Positions 7,109 to 22,100 of a stretch of DNA of 64,000 nucleotides are shown here, piece by piece. The notes beneath the pieces are model-generated. The model saw only the letters and a program-made list of their open reading frames with translations. It was not told where the DNA came from and did no database searches. Each line of letters starts with the position of its first letter. Positions within the stretch are counted from its first letter, which is position 1. Source of the DNA: Flavobacterium sp. LC2016-23 (GTDB lineage: Bacteria; Bacteroidota; Bacteroidia; Flavobacteriales; Flavobacteriaceae); assembly GCF_009674775.1 (NCBI RefSeq), contig NZ_WKKE01000008.1, positions 1-64,000 on the forward strand, written 5' to 3'. The position numbers and the translations under genes were made by a program.

Positions 7109-10100
7109 TTATCTGTATAAAGTGAAATGTCCAACAAACTCTCTTGCATCTTTCTCGTCATTTAGTTTAAGAACATACCAGTAATCACCTGTTGGTAATT
7201 CGGCACCGTTGTATCTACCATCCCATTTCTGACCTACATGATATTTGGCAATTACTCTTCCATATCTGTCGAAAATATCGAAAGTCAGGTTTTTGTATGC
7301 CAGTGCACCACAATCAGGACCAATCTGATCATTACGTCCGTCACCATCCGGTGTAAAGTAATTCGGCAGACAGAAGTCGTAGAATGTACCATGTACTATA
7401 GTTCTGTACTCACAACCATTCTGATCTCTTACCACTACGCTATAGTCACCTGTTTTGTAGATTCTGTAAGTATCTGATGATGTAAATCCTTCGTCATTGA
7501 AATTGTATTCGTAAGCCGGTACACCACCAGAAGCTTTCACCTGGATAATATTCAGGTCTTTATTAACTGTTGCCGTAACGTCTATTAAATTCAATGGAGC
7601 AACAGCATCAATACGAACGGTATTCGTCATTCTTGTACAACCTTCCAGAACTACTTCTACGCTATAATTACCAGTAGGAAGGTTTCTAAATATCGGGTTA
7701 CCGGTTTGGGTAATTCCTTTAGATACTCCATCTTCGAATAAAGTATAAACGATAGTCGCTTTTCTGGTATCATCGATACTTGAATCAACTTCAACCGTAA
7801 TGTTATTTACCGGGAGATCATTCTCACAATCGTAATTTGCCTGCGCGATCGGATTTAATTTAACCGGATCCGGTAATTTAAGGAATACCTCATTGGTACA
7901 TTCGTTAAGATCTTTGACTATTACATGATATTCAATTCCACCAGAAAGACCTTGGAAACTAAATGTATTGGCATCAACATCGGGTGCTCTGAAATCTATT
8001 GTAACACCATCTCCAGTTATACTGGCCATATAAGGTCCTACACCACCTGTAACTTCCACAAATGCAACTCCGTCTTTATCGCCGAAACAATATTCCGGAA
8101 TTTGTGAACTTACAATTTCAGCAACTTCTAATGCGTCCGGTTGCTTCACTTCATCTTCGTAATCACGGAAACATCCGTTTGCATCCTGAACTCTTATGGT
8201 ATAAATACCAGGTTTTAAGTTATCGAAAACATTTGAATCAAAGAACTGTTCAAGGTTTGGATGCAATGCATATACATATCTGCCTGTTCCTCCTGTTGCA
8301 TTAACTGTAATTTTACCATTACTGAATCCGTTACACTTGACATTTTCTACAGCTAATGTTGCAGACAATTCAGTATCCGGTTGTGTAATTTCGATTATCT
8401 CGAAAGGCTGCTCACAATCCAGGCTTTTTACTGTCACACGGTATTTACCTACAGCAAGTTCTGTAAATTCACCCGGTGTCAATTGTGTCGGAGCCGGAGT
8501 AATTGCATTACCATTCACATCTGTTAAAATGTAAACATAATTACCTAAACCTCCTTTTGCAATAGCCGTAATAGATCCGGATACAGATCCTCTACATTGA
8601 ATATCCTGATGTTCGTATACTTCCAATGTAATTGCAGGAACTGGTGAGAATTCAACAGTAACTTCAGCTGCAGTTTTACAATCATTTGAATCTTTTACAA
8701 AATACTTGTACGTTACATTTGCCGTCGTTTTTGGTAAATCAATCTGCACTTGTGATACAAATGATGTTGGGTTATAAGTAGTTCCATCCGTACTATAGAA
8801 ATAAGGACCTGTTCCACCTGTAGCTTTAAGGATAATTCTTGGCGTAATGGCACAAGTTTCTGTTCTGTCTATAGCTATAGTTGCTTCCACTTCATTCGGT
8901 TGGTCAACTTTAACCGTGTTAGAGGTACCCACACACGTCCAGTCATCAGAAACAGTAACAAAATAAGTTCCTGCGCCTAAATCTGCAAATACTTTATCCG
9001 GTTGGGCATCTCTGGTCATTACTGTACCGTTTGCCAAAGTTCCGTGTAAGGTATAGGTGTAGTTTCCTGATCCGCCTGTAATTGTGTTTACCGTTAACGT
9101 AGCATCTGTGTCATCATAACAAAGCAGTTTTGTTTTATCTAAACCAACTGTTACATCAATTGGTTTTGGAGCATCTAACTGAATTGGTGCTGACACCTCA
9201 CAACCGTTAATGTCTTTCACAAATACCACATAGGATCCAACTGCTAAATTTTCGAAAACATTTACAGTAGAATATGGTACAGTCTTATCTCCTTCTAATT
9301 TATATTGGTATTCACCTGGCCATCCACCGGTTGCTGATACAGAAATAATACCATCATTTCCGCCGTTTGCACAAGTAATTTGTTTTACACTTGGTTCAAT
9401 TACCAATTGCGTTGTCGGACCTTCAATACTAAATTCAGTCGTAACGGTACAGAATGGTGACTTAATGAGCGTAGCTACTACCGTGTACTTACCTCTAATC
9501 AGATTAGAAAGTTTTAGTTCCGGTGATACTGTAGTACCACTTTGTTGTGCACCTGATTCATGCGTGATAACATAACTGAAGATATCTGCTTCATCTGCTG
9601 GTACAATTTCATCTACCAATGTTAAAGTAGCGCTTCCGTCTGTATCACTGTAGCAAACAAGATTTTTAACCTCTGAAGCTATAATTCTGAATGTATTAGG
9701 CTCATTAACGATATGGAATTTTTCGATGCTACATCCTGTTATAGGATTAGTTACTACAATTTTGTACTGACCTACTTTTAATCCTGTAAACAATCCTGTA
9801 GAACTAGCTGTAACCGGATATATTGATCCGTCAGCCAATACGCCTTCAATCGTGTACGTCAAAGTTGGTAAAGAACCTGTTGTGCCAATTGCAGTAACCT
9901 GAATGGACTCGTCGTCTTTACAAGTTATTTTAGTAACATCAATTTTTAAATCCTTAATATCTGCATATGGATTAATAATCACACTGTTAGACTGACCCTG
10001 ACAGCTGTTACTGTCATAAACCGTTACAGTATAGGTTCCGCCTAAATAATCAAATTCAGTATACGTATTTCTATCGTCTTTCTGAACAGATTTACCATCT

Positions 10101-13100
10101 CTGAAAAATTCATAGATTAAGTAATTCCCTGAACCTCCTGTAACAGAACCCGGAGCAACGGTGATCGTTGCATTGATTGAAGCATTGCTACCTGTATTAC
10201 AAACATATTGTGTAACATTCGGTAAACCTACCGCTATTACAGCTGGCTCTGCAACAGTAATTGTTGCTGTATCTGAACAACCTCTTCCTGATAATACAGT
10301 TACGGTATAAAGTCCGTAAGGTAAATCATAGAAAACAGGTGTGTCCTGAGCTGGTCTCGGCGTAAATCCTGCCGGTCCTGTTAAACTATATTTGTAAACA
10401 GGGTTATTGTTTGATGTTGCAATGGCTACAGTGATTGTACCATTAGAACCACCGTTACAAGAAACAGCTGTAGGAGTTAAAATAATTCCGGTTACATCTG
10501 TTGGTTTTTCGATTTCGATATCAAACTCTTTTTCACATAATGTAACGACATCTCTTACCTTAAATTTGTATGCAGCCGGAGCAAGGTTTTTAAACACAGG
10601 AGTAACCTGGCTTGTAGCCCAATTGTCTTTTGTATATACATAACTGTTAGCTGGTAAAACCGTACCCCCTGCAGCATGTAAAGTAATTTCTCCTGTTGCT
10701 GTGTTACAATTTGACATTACCGTTATTTCTCCACTTAATGTAAGCGGTTCTAAAACAGTAACCGGTGCAGCAGCTGTTGTCGTACATTGATTTGCATCTT
10801 GTACTGTAACGGTATATTGTCCCGGAGAGTAAACGATAAAGAAATTATCTGTTGTAAACGGTCCGTTGTCTAAACTATATTGTAAAGTTCCAACTCCGGT
10901 TGCCGTAACATCAATTCTATATCCTAAAGCGCTGGCACATTGGCTCGCTACTTTTACATCCGTAATGGTTGGTTTAGGATCTAGTGAAACATTTACTGTT
11001 ACATGATCGTAACAACCGTTCGCATCTTTCACATACACATCCCAGGCATCGAATAATGGGAACACTTGTGTAGTGACAATTGTTTTTGTCGGAGATGGTG
11101 TATACACTAAAAGTGCTGTACTTGTTCCCGCAGGAGCAAATGCATACGTATATCCAGGAGTACCACCAACAATTGTTGAAGGATCTACCGTCAATACTGC
11201 ACCGTCATTGTTACAGTTTTGGTTTACATTGTCCACTTTTAAACCTGCCAGGCTTAATACTGGTGGTTGTGTAATATCGACAGGGTTTGAATCAACTGTA
11301 CATTCAGGGTAAGCTGTCTGTGTAATTCTAACTGTATAATTACTTCCAAAAGGAAGTCCCGCAATTGTAAACGGATTACCTGTTGTAGCATTTCCTGTTC
11401 CAGAAGCACCCGCTACTGCATTGTTTGCAGCATCGTAAACCTGATACGTAAATGCACCCGCGTAATTGGTAATGCTCACTGTGATTTCTGCATCGCTGAA
11501 ACCATTACAGCTTACCATTTGAGAGGCTGTTGCAATCACTTTCATTGTATTGAATAACGGAACGTTATATACATTAGAAAGGATGAAACAATCTGTCGTT
11601 TTATCAGTTACTTTAAACTGATAGAAATGACCTGCATCCGGTGCTGTATAGTTAAATGTATTTCCTGTTACCGGAATAGCTGAAGCGAACAGAATACCAT
11701 CTTTATAAACATCGTATTCAAAGTTAGCCGGAACAGATCCGCCTGCGATAACGACGTTAATAATTTCTCCTGCATTCTTACAATCTGCTTTAGTATCTAA
11801 AGTAGCTGTAGCAGAAATCAATTTAGGGAATGGGTTGATCGGAACCTGAACAGAAGCGATACAGCCATTACCATCTTTAACATAGTAGACTGGATTTTGA
11901 ACTGATCCGTTATCTATCACATTAAATGTATTTGTGGTTTGCCAGTTTGTTCCGTTGTCACTATAGGTATAATCTGTAACCAGGTTAGTTCCTTTTCCAC
12001 CTGTACCTGTAACCGTAACAACAGTTGCATTTAGGGTGTTTGTTCCTGAACAAGTATATGGCGAAGCTAAAGCTGCAGCCACAACCGGAGTTGGAGGGTT
12101 AATAATAACGGTATCCGTAGCAGGACAATCTCTTCCTGATTTTACAGTAACGGTATACGTACCTGCAATTAAATCTTTGAATAGAGGATTGTTCACCTGA
12201 CTAACCGGTAATCCGCCAGCCGGAATTGTGCGCTGAATCGTAAAGGTGTAATCCGGATTGTTGTTAGACGCTGGTAAATTAAATAAAATAGAACCATCGC
12301 CTATAGTTCCCTGAGTTCCTGAACAACTTGGTGAAGTTGGTGTCGCAGTAAACACAACCGGAGTTGGATCTACCATTACTACAGCAGGAATCGGATATGC
12401 ACAACCTCTTGAATCGTATACTGTAAATACATAACTACCTGCAGCTGTTACGGTGTAATCAGAGAAAGCAGGGTTGGTAAATGCTACTGGTGCAGAAGCT
12501 CCGCCTCCATTTATATTTACTGTATAAGTGTAAGCAGGATATCCGCCAACAGCACTTATTCTAATTGTTCCGTCTGGAGTTGCACCGGCACAATAAAGGT
12601 CTTTTTTGTTTTCTGCAGAAGCAAAAAGCTGACCATTGATTTTAGTTGTTATAGCATCTGTACAACCAAATTTATCTCTAACCGTAATGGTATAATCACC
12701 AGGTTTCAGATTTGTAAATGAACCTCCAAGCTGCCAGTTTGTACCATCAATACTAAATTCGTATGGTGTTACAGGATGTGGCGTACCTACAGAAGTAGCA
12801 CTTACATTGATTGTTGTTGTATTATCATTTACATAACAGTAGTTAGAAGCGTCGATTGCGATTGTTGGTTTAACCGGAGCCGTCAAATTAAACGAATCTG
12901 TTACTTCACAACCATTACTGTCTTTTACAGAAATGTTGTAGGTACCTACTACAGTAAGACCAGCAAAAATTCCATCTGTATTTGTTTTAACCGTTGCGCC
13001 CTGAGTTAAAGTGTACGTATAATCACCCCAACCGTCATGACCCACAACTGTTACCTCTCCAAAAGTAGTACAACCTAGTGGTGTAACCACTTTTGTAACA

Positions 13101-16100
13101 GATAGTGGTGCAGGTGGTGCAGTAATGTCAAATCCTAATGGCAATGCCATAGAACAGCCTGTTACGTCATCATATACCGTAAGCGTATGGTTACCGCTTG
13201 ACAATCCTGTTAAATTGATTGTTGACGCTGTTAAATTATTTACAGCTGGATTTGCATCTAATATATAGTGGTATGTTCCCGGAGCAGCTGAGCCAAAACC
13301 TGACACGAAGAAAGTAGCTTTCCCGTCTGTAGCCGTAGCACAAGTTATTCCTGTTGTGGATTGCTCCACTACATTGATTTTGATTACATCTTTTATGGTA
13401 TAAGGTGCCTGATCTTTACAGTTTCTAGAATCCGTTACTTCAAAAATATAGTCACCAGCAGGCAAAGCTGTGAAAAGACCAGAGCTTAAACCTGATATAT
13501 TTCCTGCCTGTGCAACCGGTGAAATGATTTTATAAGTAGAAGTTCCAATACCCTTGGTACTTACCACCTGAACATCACTTGTCGTTGCCACACATGTAAT
13601 AGTAGTTTGCGTAAATGCTGGTTCATTAAATACCGGCGGATCTAATTTAAGAATATCCACAGTACCTGATTTAGAACAGCCATTTGCATCTCTCACACTG
13701 AATGGAATATTCAGCTGATCGCTTCCTGTATCTATAACATTGTACGTCGTCTTAGTACTGAAATCACTACCATTAAAACTATATTCGATGGTTCCTGTAC
13801 CTCCACTTGCAGATAAAACAACCTGAGCGTCTACTCCTACATTACCAGGACCACAAGTTAGTGGTGTAATAACCGGAGCAATAAAATTAACCTCTGTTGG
13901 TTCCCCTAAAGTTACCGTACTGGATACTTCGCAACCTAAATTATCTTTTACAATAAACGGATAAGCTGTTGCACTTGCAGTAGCTGTATACGTATCATTT
14001 GTAGAGAATCCCAGATTATTGAAATTATAAGTATAAGGTCCTTGTCCTCCTGTTGCCGATAATACAATAGTACCTGTACCACCAAAACATAATGGTTGTA
14101 TCGTTTTTGCATCTGGTACAATTGGTACAATAGGATCAATTGTTACAGGGTTTGTACTAATAGGACAACCGTTTACATCAGTAATTCTGAAGATATAAGT
14201 ATCTGCAGCTCCCGAAGGCACTGTATAATCGAAAGATGTTACTCCGGCAACAACAGTTGTCGCAGGCGTAAATGTAACGAAACCGGCAATTCCTTTTTTA
14301 ACTTCATACGTGTAAGCAGGTGTACCGTCTTTAACTTCAACATGAATGACAGCATCTTCCACTACAGTTCCCGTAACCGAACAAGCTAGTACTTTTCCAA
14401 TAGATGCTATTGCAGATGGCGTTGCATTTATGTTTAGATTAGTCGGAAGTGCCTGAGAACAGTTGTTTTTGTCTATCACTACAAAAGTATGTGGTCCTGA
14501 ATTAAGACCGGAAGCAGTATAAGTTAGTCCAGTAACCGGAACCGGAGTACCGTTATCAACACTTATTTTATATGGACCCATTGTAGGTACTGGATCTGTG
14601 ATATCAACAGTAACTTCAAATGCGCCTTCTCCTGCACAAAAAGTAGTAAAGTCTACGTTAAATACCGGAAGAGGATCCTGAATAACTTTAACGGTTGCAC
14701 TTGTAATACAGTTGTTTGCATCTTTAACCCATACCAAATAATCTCCTGAATTAACAAAGAATGTATTGGTACTATGGATCGGTAAGAATGATGCAGCTGT
14801 TGGTTTTGGATCATCAGCGTCACCAATTGCTCCTGTATCTGTAATTATTTGGTATAAATATGAACCTGCACCACCTTTACCCTGAGCGGTAACAATACCG
14901 GCGTTTGGATTACAATTGGCATTTCCAAGTGATGATGCCAATAAGGTTAATGGTGTTGTGGATTCTTTTATTTCGAACATTGTTGAAGCAGACTGACATC
15001 CGTCAATAGTTCCGCCTCTTTCTGTGAATACAATATAATATCTTCCCGGTACTAAAGTTCCAGGATACGTTATAGTAAATGGCGCCGCTACCGGTGCATT
15101 CAATAATGGACTCATCACAGCATTATCCTGATCTCTGAAAATCTGATAATCTACAGAAGTTGTCGTGGCGTGTTGTCCTGTAATAGTAAAGGTTACTTTA
15201 CCATCACCAAGTCCTTTACAAGTAACATTCTGAGGCGCTGGAGTACCTACCAGCGTAGAAGCTGATGGAATTGGTCCGGCTGCAGATTTTAAGAAGTAAC
15301 AGTTTGTAGTTAAATCATGTACCACAAATGTATACGTAACACCAGGAATCAGAGGGTTAAATGTTTTAACATTTCCACCTACTACATCCGGTCCTGTATA
15401 ATTATTTGAATAGGGTGGTGTATTAAATTCTAATATACCAAATTCATAGTTTCCACTACCTACCGATGCAACAGCCGTAACAGTTGCAGTTCCGCCTGTT
15501 GTACAGGTAGAAGGCGTAGTTGTAACATCAATCACCAGGTCATTTGGCGGAGAAGCCATAACCTCTTTCTTTTCTACAGAACAGCTATTAACATCCCTAA
15601 CTTCTACAGTATAGATACCAAAATCAATAATATCAAACTTATGATCTTCTCTTGCAGTTGTTGTATAAGAAGCTGTATAGCCAAAATTATTACTAATATG
15701 GTACGTGTATTGTCCTGTTCCACCATTAGCATTTACCACTGTGATTGAACCTAAAGTTGAACCCGGAGGTGTTGAAGACGGATCACATTCAATATTAGCC
15801 ACAACCGTACCGAAAGTAATAGGATCCGGTGCGATAACAAAAGCCTGAGCAGTTCCTGTTCCTATACAACCTTTCGCATCACGAACCTGATAAGTATATC
15901 CTAAACCAGCTCCCGGTGCTCCCGGTAAATCTGTAAAATAACCGGAATCATTGCTCGTTACCCAATTATCAATAGTATACGTAAACGGACCAACTCCACC
16001 TGAAGTTACCGTCACTTTTATAGTTCCTTCTTTAGATAAGGTACATAATGTTCCTGTTGCTACAGCACTTACCACTGGTGGTATTGGTGCAGTAACTGTA

Positions 16101-19100
16101 ACCGGAACTGTACTTTCTGCAGAACATCCGTCAGAAGTAACCTGGAAATAATAATTTCCGGCTCCTGCAGCTGACATATTGAATACATTACCCGGTAAGG
16201 CAACGTAAGTTCCTCCTGTACCTAATTTATACCAGTAAGTATATGCAGTACCTCCGCCTACGGCTGATAAGGTAACTTGTGCATCTGTAGTGGTAAATGG
16301 CGGAACGGCTGTACAGGTAACATCTTTTTCAGATTTCACTGTAAGCTTTAATTGATTGTTAATAGTTAAAGGGAAAACGGCAGATATACATCCGTTGGCA
16401 TCTTTAACCGTTAAATTATAAATACCCGGACCGGAAATAGTTTTAGTTGGGTTTGAAGAGTAAACTCCATTCACACCATAAGCTATTGTTGAACCTGTGA
16501 AAACAGTTCCTGACATCACGATGGTAAGAGAACCTCCTTTGTAACACGTTACCGGTATTGGGTCAACGGTTGGTACTGCATCTCTCACTACTGTAAATGA
16601 TGTCGTGGCAGGACAACCTTTTGCGTCTCTTACAAATACATTGAAAGTTTCTCCGTCTACAAGAGTATTTCTTGAGAAAACTCCTGTTGTGTTATAATCT
16701 GCCGGGTAAACCGGTGCCGGAGTTCCTGCTTTTGCAGAAACAACAGCATAATATAAGGTACCTGTACCACCTGTAGCAGTTACAGTAATCGCTGTATTTG
16801 GTTTGTCACAATACACTTTTGTACCTGATGCCGCAGTAATGGTAACTGCACTTGGGTTGGCAAGGTCTACAAAAGCGGTATTATTACATTTTGTTGTTGG
16901 GTTTGTAACCGTAATGGTATACGTTGTTCCTCCAGGTAGATTAGTGAACGTAACCACATTACCTGCCTGAGATCCGCCTGTAATAGTGGTTCCAGCTGTA
17001 TTTTTCAGCACATATGTAAATCCTGCTGAGTTACCTCCAACATTGAATTTAATAGATCCGTCTGAAGCATTATTACAAGATACTGCAGAAACCAAACTAC
17101 CGCTTACGGTAATTGGAACTACATTATCAATGGTATAATCTCCATCTCTTATACAACCGTTATCATCTGTAATTCTAAAGAAGTACTTCCCTGGAGCTAA
17201 ATTGGTAAAGGTATAATCCTGAGCATTAATACCTGTTACAACTGGAGTTGCCGGAGCAATTGCAGCCGTTGTACTCGTGATTTCAAATTTAAATGGCGCT
17301 ACACCGTTAGTAACGGTAACTTTTAAATCTGTATCCAGTTGAGTAGCGTCACAGCTAATAACATTTGCCTGTGCAAAAGCTAAAGCCGTTGGCGGGTTTA
17401 ATGTATTTATTGTAGCAGATGCTGGTGCCGTACAGCCATTTTTATCTATTACTGTAATACTTACAAGACCCGGAGTGCTTGTTGTAAATGTATTTGAATC
17501 TACATAACCGTTCCCGTCTCCGTAATCATATTTATATTTTCCTCCTGTAAACGGAGTTCCATTAATTGCTGTTACTGTAATAGTAGCCGCTTGTGGAGCA
17601 TTTCCAGTTCCACATTTTACTTTTGTTGCTAAAGCTGAAGCTGTCAATGCAATAGCAGGCTCTGTAATGGTAACCGATACCGGTGCAGAAGTACAACTTT
17701 TAGCATCTGTAACTGTAACAGAATAAGTTCCGGCTTTGATACCTGTAAATACATTATTCGTTTGTGTAATTACAGCCCCTGTTGTTGGCGCAGTTGGCGT
17801 TAATACATAGGTATACGTTCCTGCAGTCGGGTTTGTTGTTACCGTAACAGTACCTGTAGCATCTCCTTTACATTTTACATGAGCCGGAGTGGCAGCAGTT
17901 ACTACTGGTTTTACAATAGCATTTATTTTTTGACTTACAACGGTAGTACAATTTTTACTGTCTGTAATTTCAAAATAATAAGTAGCAGCACTAGGAGCCG
18001 GATATGTAAACGAAGTCTGTCCGGCTGCAAGTGTTGTATAACCGCCTGTAAATGGCGCACCTGTCGTATTTACTCTGTATTTATAGTCCGGATAACCCGC
18101 TGTAATATTATAAACCCTGATGGTCGCACCTGGCGTAGCAAGAGAACAATCTAAATCTTTGTCTAAAGTAATGCTTGCTGCTATTGGCGAAGCAATAGTT
18201 GTTGCAGGTAAATTAATAAAACAACCTGTAGAAGTATCTGTAACTTTAATAATATAACTTCCCGGGATTAATCCTGTGAATGTTCCGTTATTCTGGGTTA
18301 CACTTCCAAGTGTATAAGTATAATTAGGCGCTGCATTAGGCGTTACCTTTATAGTAGCTCCTGAAGCACTTGAACAAAAATCTGATGTAACAGTATCTAT
18401 ACTGGCCACCGGATTAACTTTAGGATTAATCGTGAAATTTTGGGTTTTAGTACAGCCATTTAAGTCTGTTACTACCACTTTATAATCTCCCGCTGCTAAT
18501 CCAGTAAAAGTATTAGTCGTTTGATTCACAACAGCTCCTGCCGGAGTTACCGGAGTCAATTCGTAATTTTTATATGGTTTCCAGCCACCTACTGCATTTA
18601 TGACAGCCTGACCTAAACCGTTACAAGTAACATGAGTTAATGTAGGAGCGTTTAAAGCTAAAGCTGCAGCCGGAGCCAAAATCGTTACGGTCTGTTGTGC
18701 AGAACACGTAGTAGAAGTATTCGTTACTGTAATCGTGTGTAAACCAGGACTCAATGCTGATACCGGAATATCAAAAGAAGTTCCTGCTGCAGGAGATGTT
18801 CCTGTTACAGCCGTTCTTGTATCAACTACATAAGAATAATTAGTACCATTACCCAATCCTGTAACTGTAAATATCGCACTACCGTTGGTATCACCAAAAC
18901 ATACGATATCAATTTGAGATTTAAATGTTACTGCAATAGTTGGTAATGCAGGTATAAATATAGTTTCTTCGAATTTACAATTGTTCGCGTCTTTTACTTC
19001 AAATTTATAAGAAACGCCAGCCGCTAAACCTGTAAACGTAGTAGTAGTCTGGTAAGCACCAACCGTTGGTAAAAGCATTCTGTACTGTAAGCCTGCCGTT

Positions 19101-22100
19101 GGTAAAAGTACACCAGCTGCATTCTTCACATCTGAAATGGTTACAGTAGCCGTATTACTTGGACAGGTTACTTTCGAAGGAGTAAGCGTCATTGCTGCCG
19201 GTGGGTTCAATTTAGTAATTGTTCCCGCTGGTATTGTAACAGAACAACTTTTCGAATCTGTAATTGTAACCGTGTAAACACCTTCTGTACTTAAATTATT
19301 AAATACAAGTGTTCCTTGTGGTCCGGCATATTTAACACCGTCTTTCAATAAAGTATACTGGTAAGAACCATTTCCTCCACTAACTCCTGAAACTGTAATT
19401 GTTGCAGGATTATCACAATTGTATAAAGGCGCCATGGTAGCAGTACCTTTAATTACATCCGGTTGGAAAACTTTAAACGAATAGGATTGCTCACACTTTT
19501 GTGCATCCTGAACAATATAAGTATAAGTCGTTCCTGCAATAGAACCGGCTAATGATCCGTAAGTAGTGGTAGAGGTAAAAGCACCTGCACCATTAAACTG
19601 ATATTTAAACGGAGCTACTCCTGTTAATGGTGTAATCGTAACGGTTCCGTCAGCGGCACCATTACAAGATACATTGGTAACTTGTTCTTTTGCAGTTACG
19701 GCAATTTTAGAATTAACGATTGCGTCAACCTTAAATGGACAATTTTTTACATCTGTAATTTCAAAAGTATAGGTTCCTGCAGTGCTTGTTGAATAGGTAA
19801 ATTTAGGACCTGCAATACTGCCACTGGTAAATAATGTCGTGGCACCTTTTTTAACCACATATTTATATGGCGCATAACCTCCTGAAATAGAAACTTCTAT
19901 AACTGCATTTGGCGAAGTGGTATCGCAACTTAATGGAGTAGTCGTTAGTGCATTTGCTGTTAATTTACCTTCAATTTTCTGGCTTACAGCTGTAGCATCA
20001 CATTTGTTGCTGGTATCTGTAATCAAAAAGTCATAGGTTCCTGTTGCAGTTGCCGTATACGTAAATGTAGTTGCTGTAAAAGTAACACTTGGATTACTAT
20101 ATCCGGCTCCGTTTACATTTACCTGATAATAGAATGGACCGGTACCTTTAGTAATATTAACTGTAATCAGAGCACTGGTATCGTCAAAACATAAACCTGT
20201 ATTAGAAACAATCGTTGCTTCCGGTTTAACAGGGTTATCAATAACTAAATCTATATTTTTGGTACTTGGACATCCATTACCATCAGTTCCTGAAACCGTA
20301 TAACTTCCTGGTGCAATACCTGTTATCGTTCCACCATTAACAGGGAACGTTTGGGTAAACGGTGAATTTTTGTCCTTAAGTATTAATGTATATGGTCCGG
20401 CACCTCCCTGTGCACTTGCTGTAACTGTTGCCGCAGCACCACTTGGTGTACATAAAGCCACACTTGCATTTGCTTGTAAGACAAAAGCAGTAGGTTCTGT
20501 AATTTTTGTCGGAATAGGAATAATACATGGAGTTCCTGGTGCTGGTGCAGCCGGATTATCGTATCGAACATTAACATTATAATTCCCCGCTTTGTTTGAA
20601 ATTGTCACTGGCGAAACTTTTGAGTTTAACCAGTTAGCACCTCCATCTATAGAATAATAGAATCCATTATTAGTATCAAAGTTTTTAACAACAATATCAA
20701 AAGAACCGTTACCACCATTACAATTTGCCTGAACAGATTTTTCAACCGTTGCAGAAAAAGCGTTACCAAGTGGCACTGTAAAATCAACGAATATATCTTT
20801 CGCACATGTTTTTGGTAATTGATAAACAGTAATATCATCAATAGCCACATCGTTTCCACTTGTTTCTTTTACGTTTGAACGGACAATAAATTTTAAATTA
20901 GTATTAGCTCCCGGATCAAGAGTCATAACCGTTTTAGGATAAACTTCCCATTTTTCAGATTTAGGTATTGAACCTGTATTAAACCCTGAAATCTCAACGC
21001 CCGCTGCGTTAACCAATGCAACCCTAAGATTTGGGTCCGCTTGGTTATTGTTTTTATTTAGCAGGTTCATTGCAAAAAACTCGAAATTAATCGGCTGGTT
21101 CGGAATAATATCCTTAATGTCTTTTTGGTATAAAATCGCCGTCACCGGAATTTGATCTCCAATATTAACCACTAAACATCTTCCCTTAGCAGTCGCCGGA
21201 ACAGTTGGAGGTGTATGATCACCCGGTTGTATCCATGCTCCGAAAGGCTGTACAATCTTTGCCGTAACAGAATAATCACCGTCATTGATTTCTATAGCTC
21301 CTCTACATTGAGTTGCTGCTACTTGTCTTTCAAAACAATAATAGGTACTATTAATTCCGGGAGACTGAACATCATCACCATAACCAAAATCTTCTTTTAA
21401 TAAAATACTGTATGTAGGAACATTTGTAAGTTTATACTCTACCCTAACTTTATGAGGTCCCGCAGATACATTAGGGAAAACATTTGTAGGATTATTGGTA
21501 TTTGCAACGGTACTTGGCAATAAATAATAGTTGAAGCTATAATTGGCTGCGCCCGGATTTTTAACCGTTACCGTACTTGTTGCAGACCCGTCACAATTAA
21601 ATGTTACAGGATTATCAACATCAATAACGGGTGCTACCGGTTGAGGATCCAAAACAATACCTGTCATTGGATAAATACAATCAACAGCATCTTTTATATA
21701 AAAAGTATAAGGTGTTACTCTCGGATTTACGTAAGCAAAATTATCTTTAATCCAGGTGGTGCCTCCATCAAAACTGTATCTGTATAAGTCTGGAGCGGCA
21801 AAAGGAGTTCCTCCCTGGGGGTTTGTAATTCTAACCAATCCCTGGTTTTCAAAACCAGTAGGTCCACAACCGGACAAAGCTGCAACTCCCGCTGAAGCAC
21901 TCAATCGGGATTCCGGTCCGGTAATTTCTACTATTTTAACGGCATCGAAACAATCTTCAGTACCATATGTATATTTTACGATTACATTATATTTAGCCGG
22001 AGCTAAATTGGTAGTTGGTAACGTTGTATACGCCCCACCATTCACATTATAAGAAACGCTGTAACCTGAATCTGCTGGCGTAACTGTCATCGAAATTTCA

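Noticed and set aside
6088..7161. Longer start for sprF at 7161
   Set aside because: It would overlap sprB by 53 bp and put 32 unrelated residues before a perfect signal peptide.
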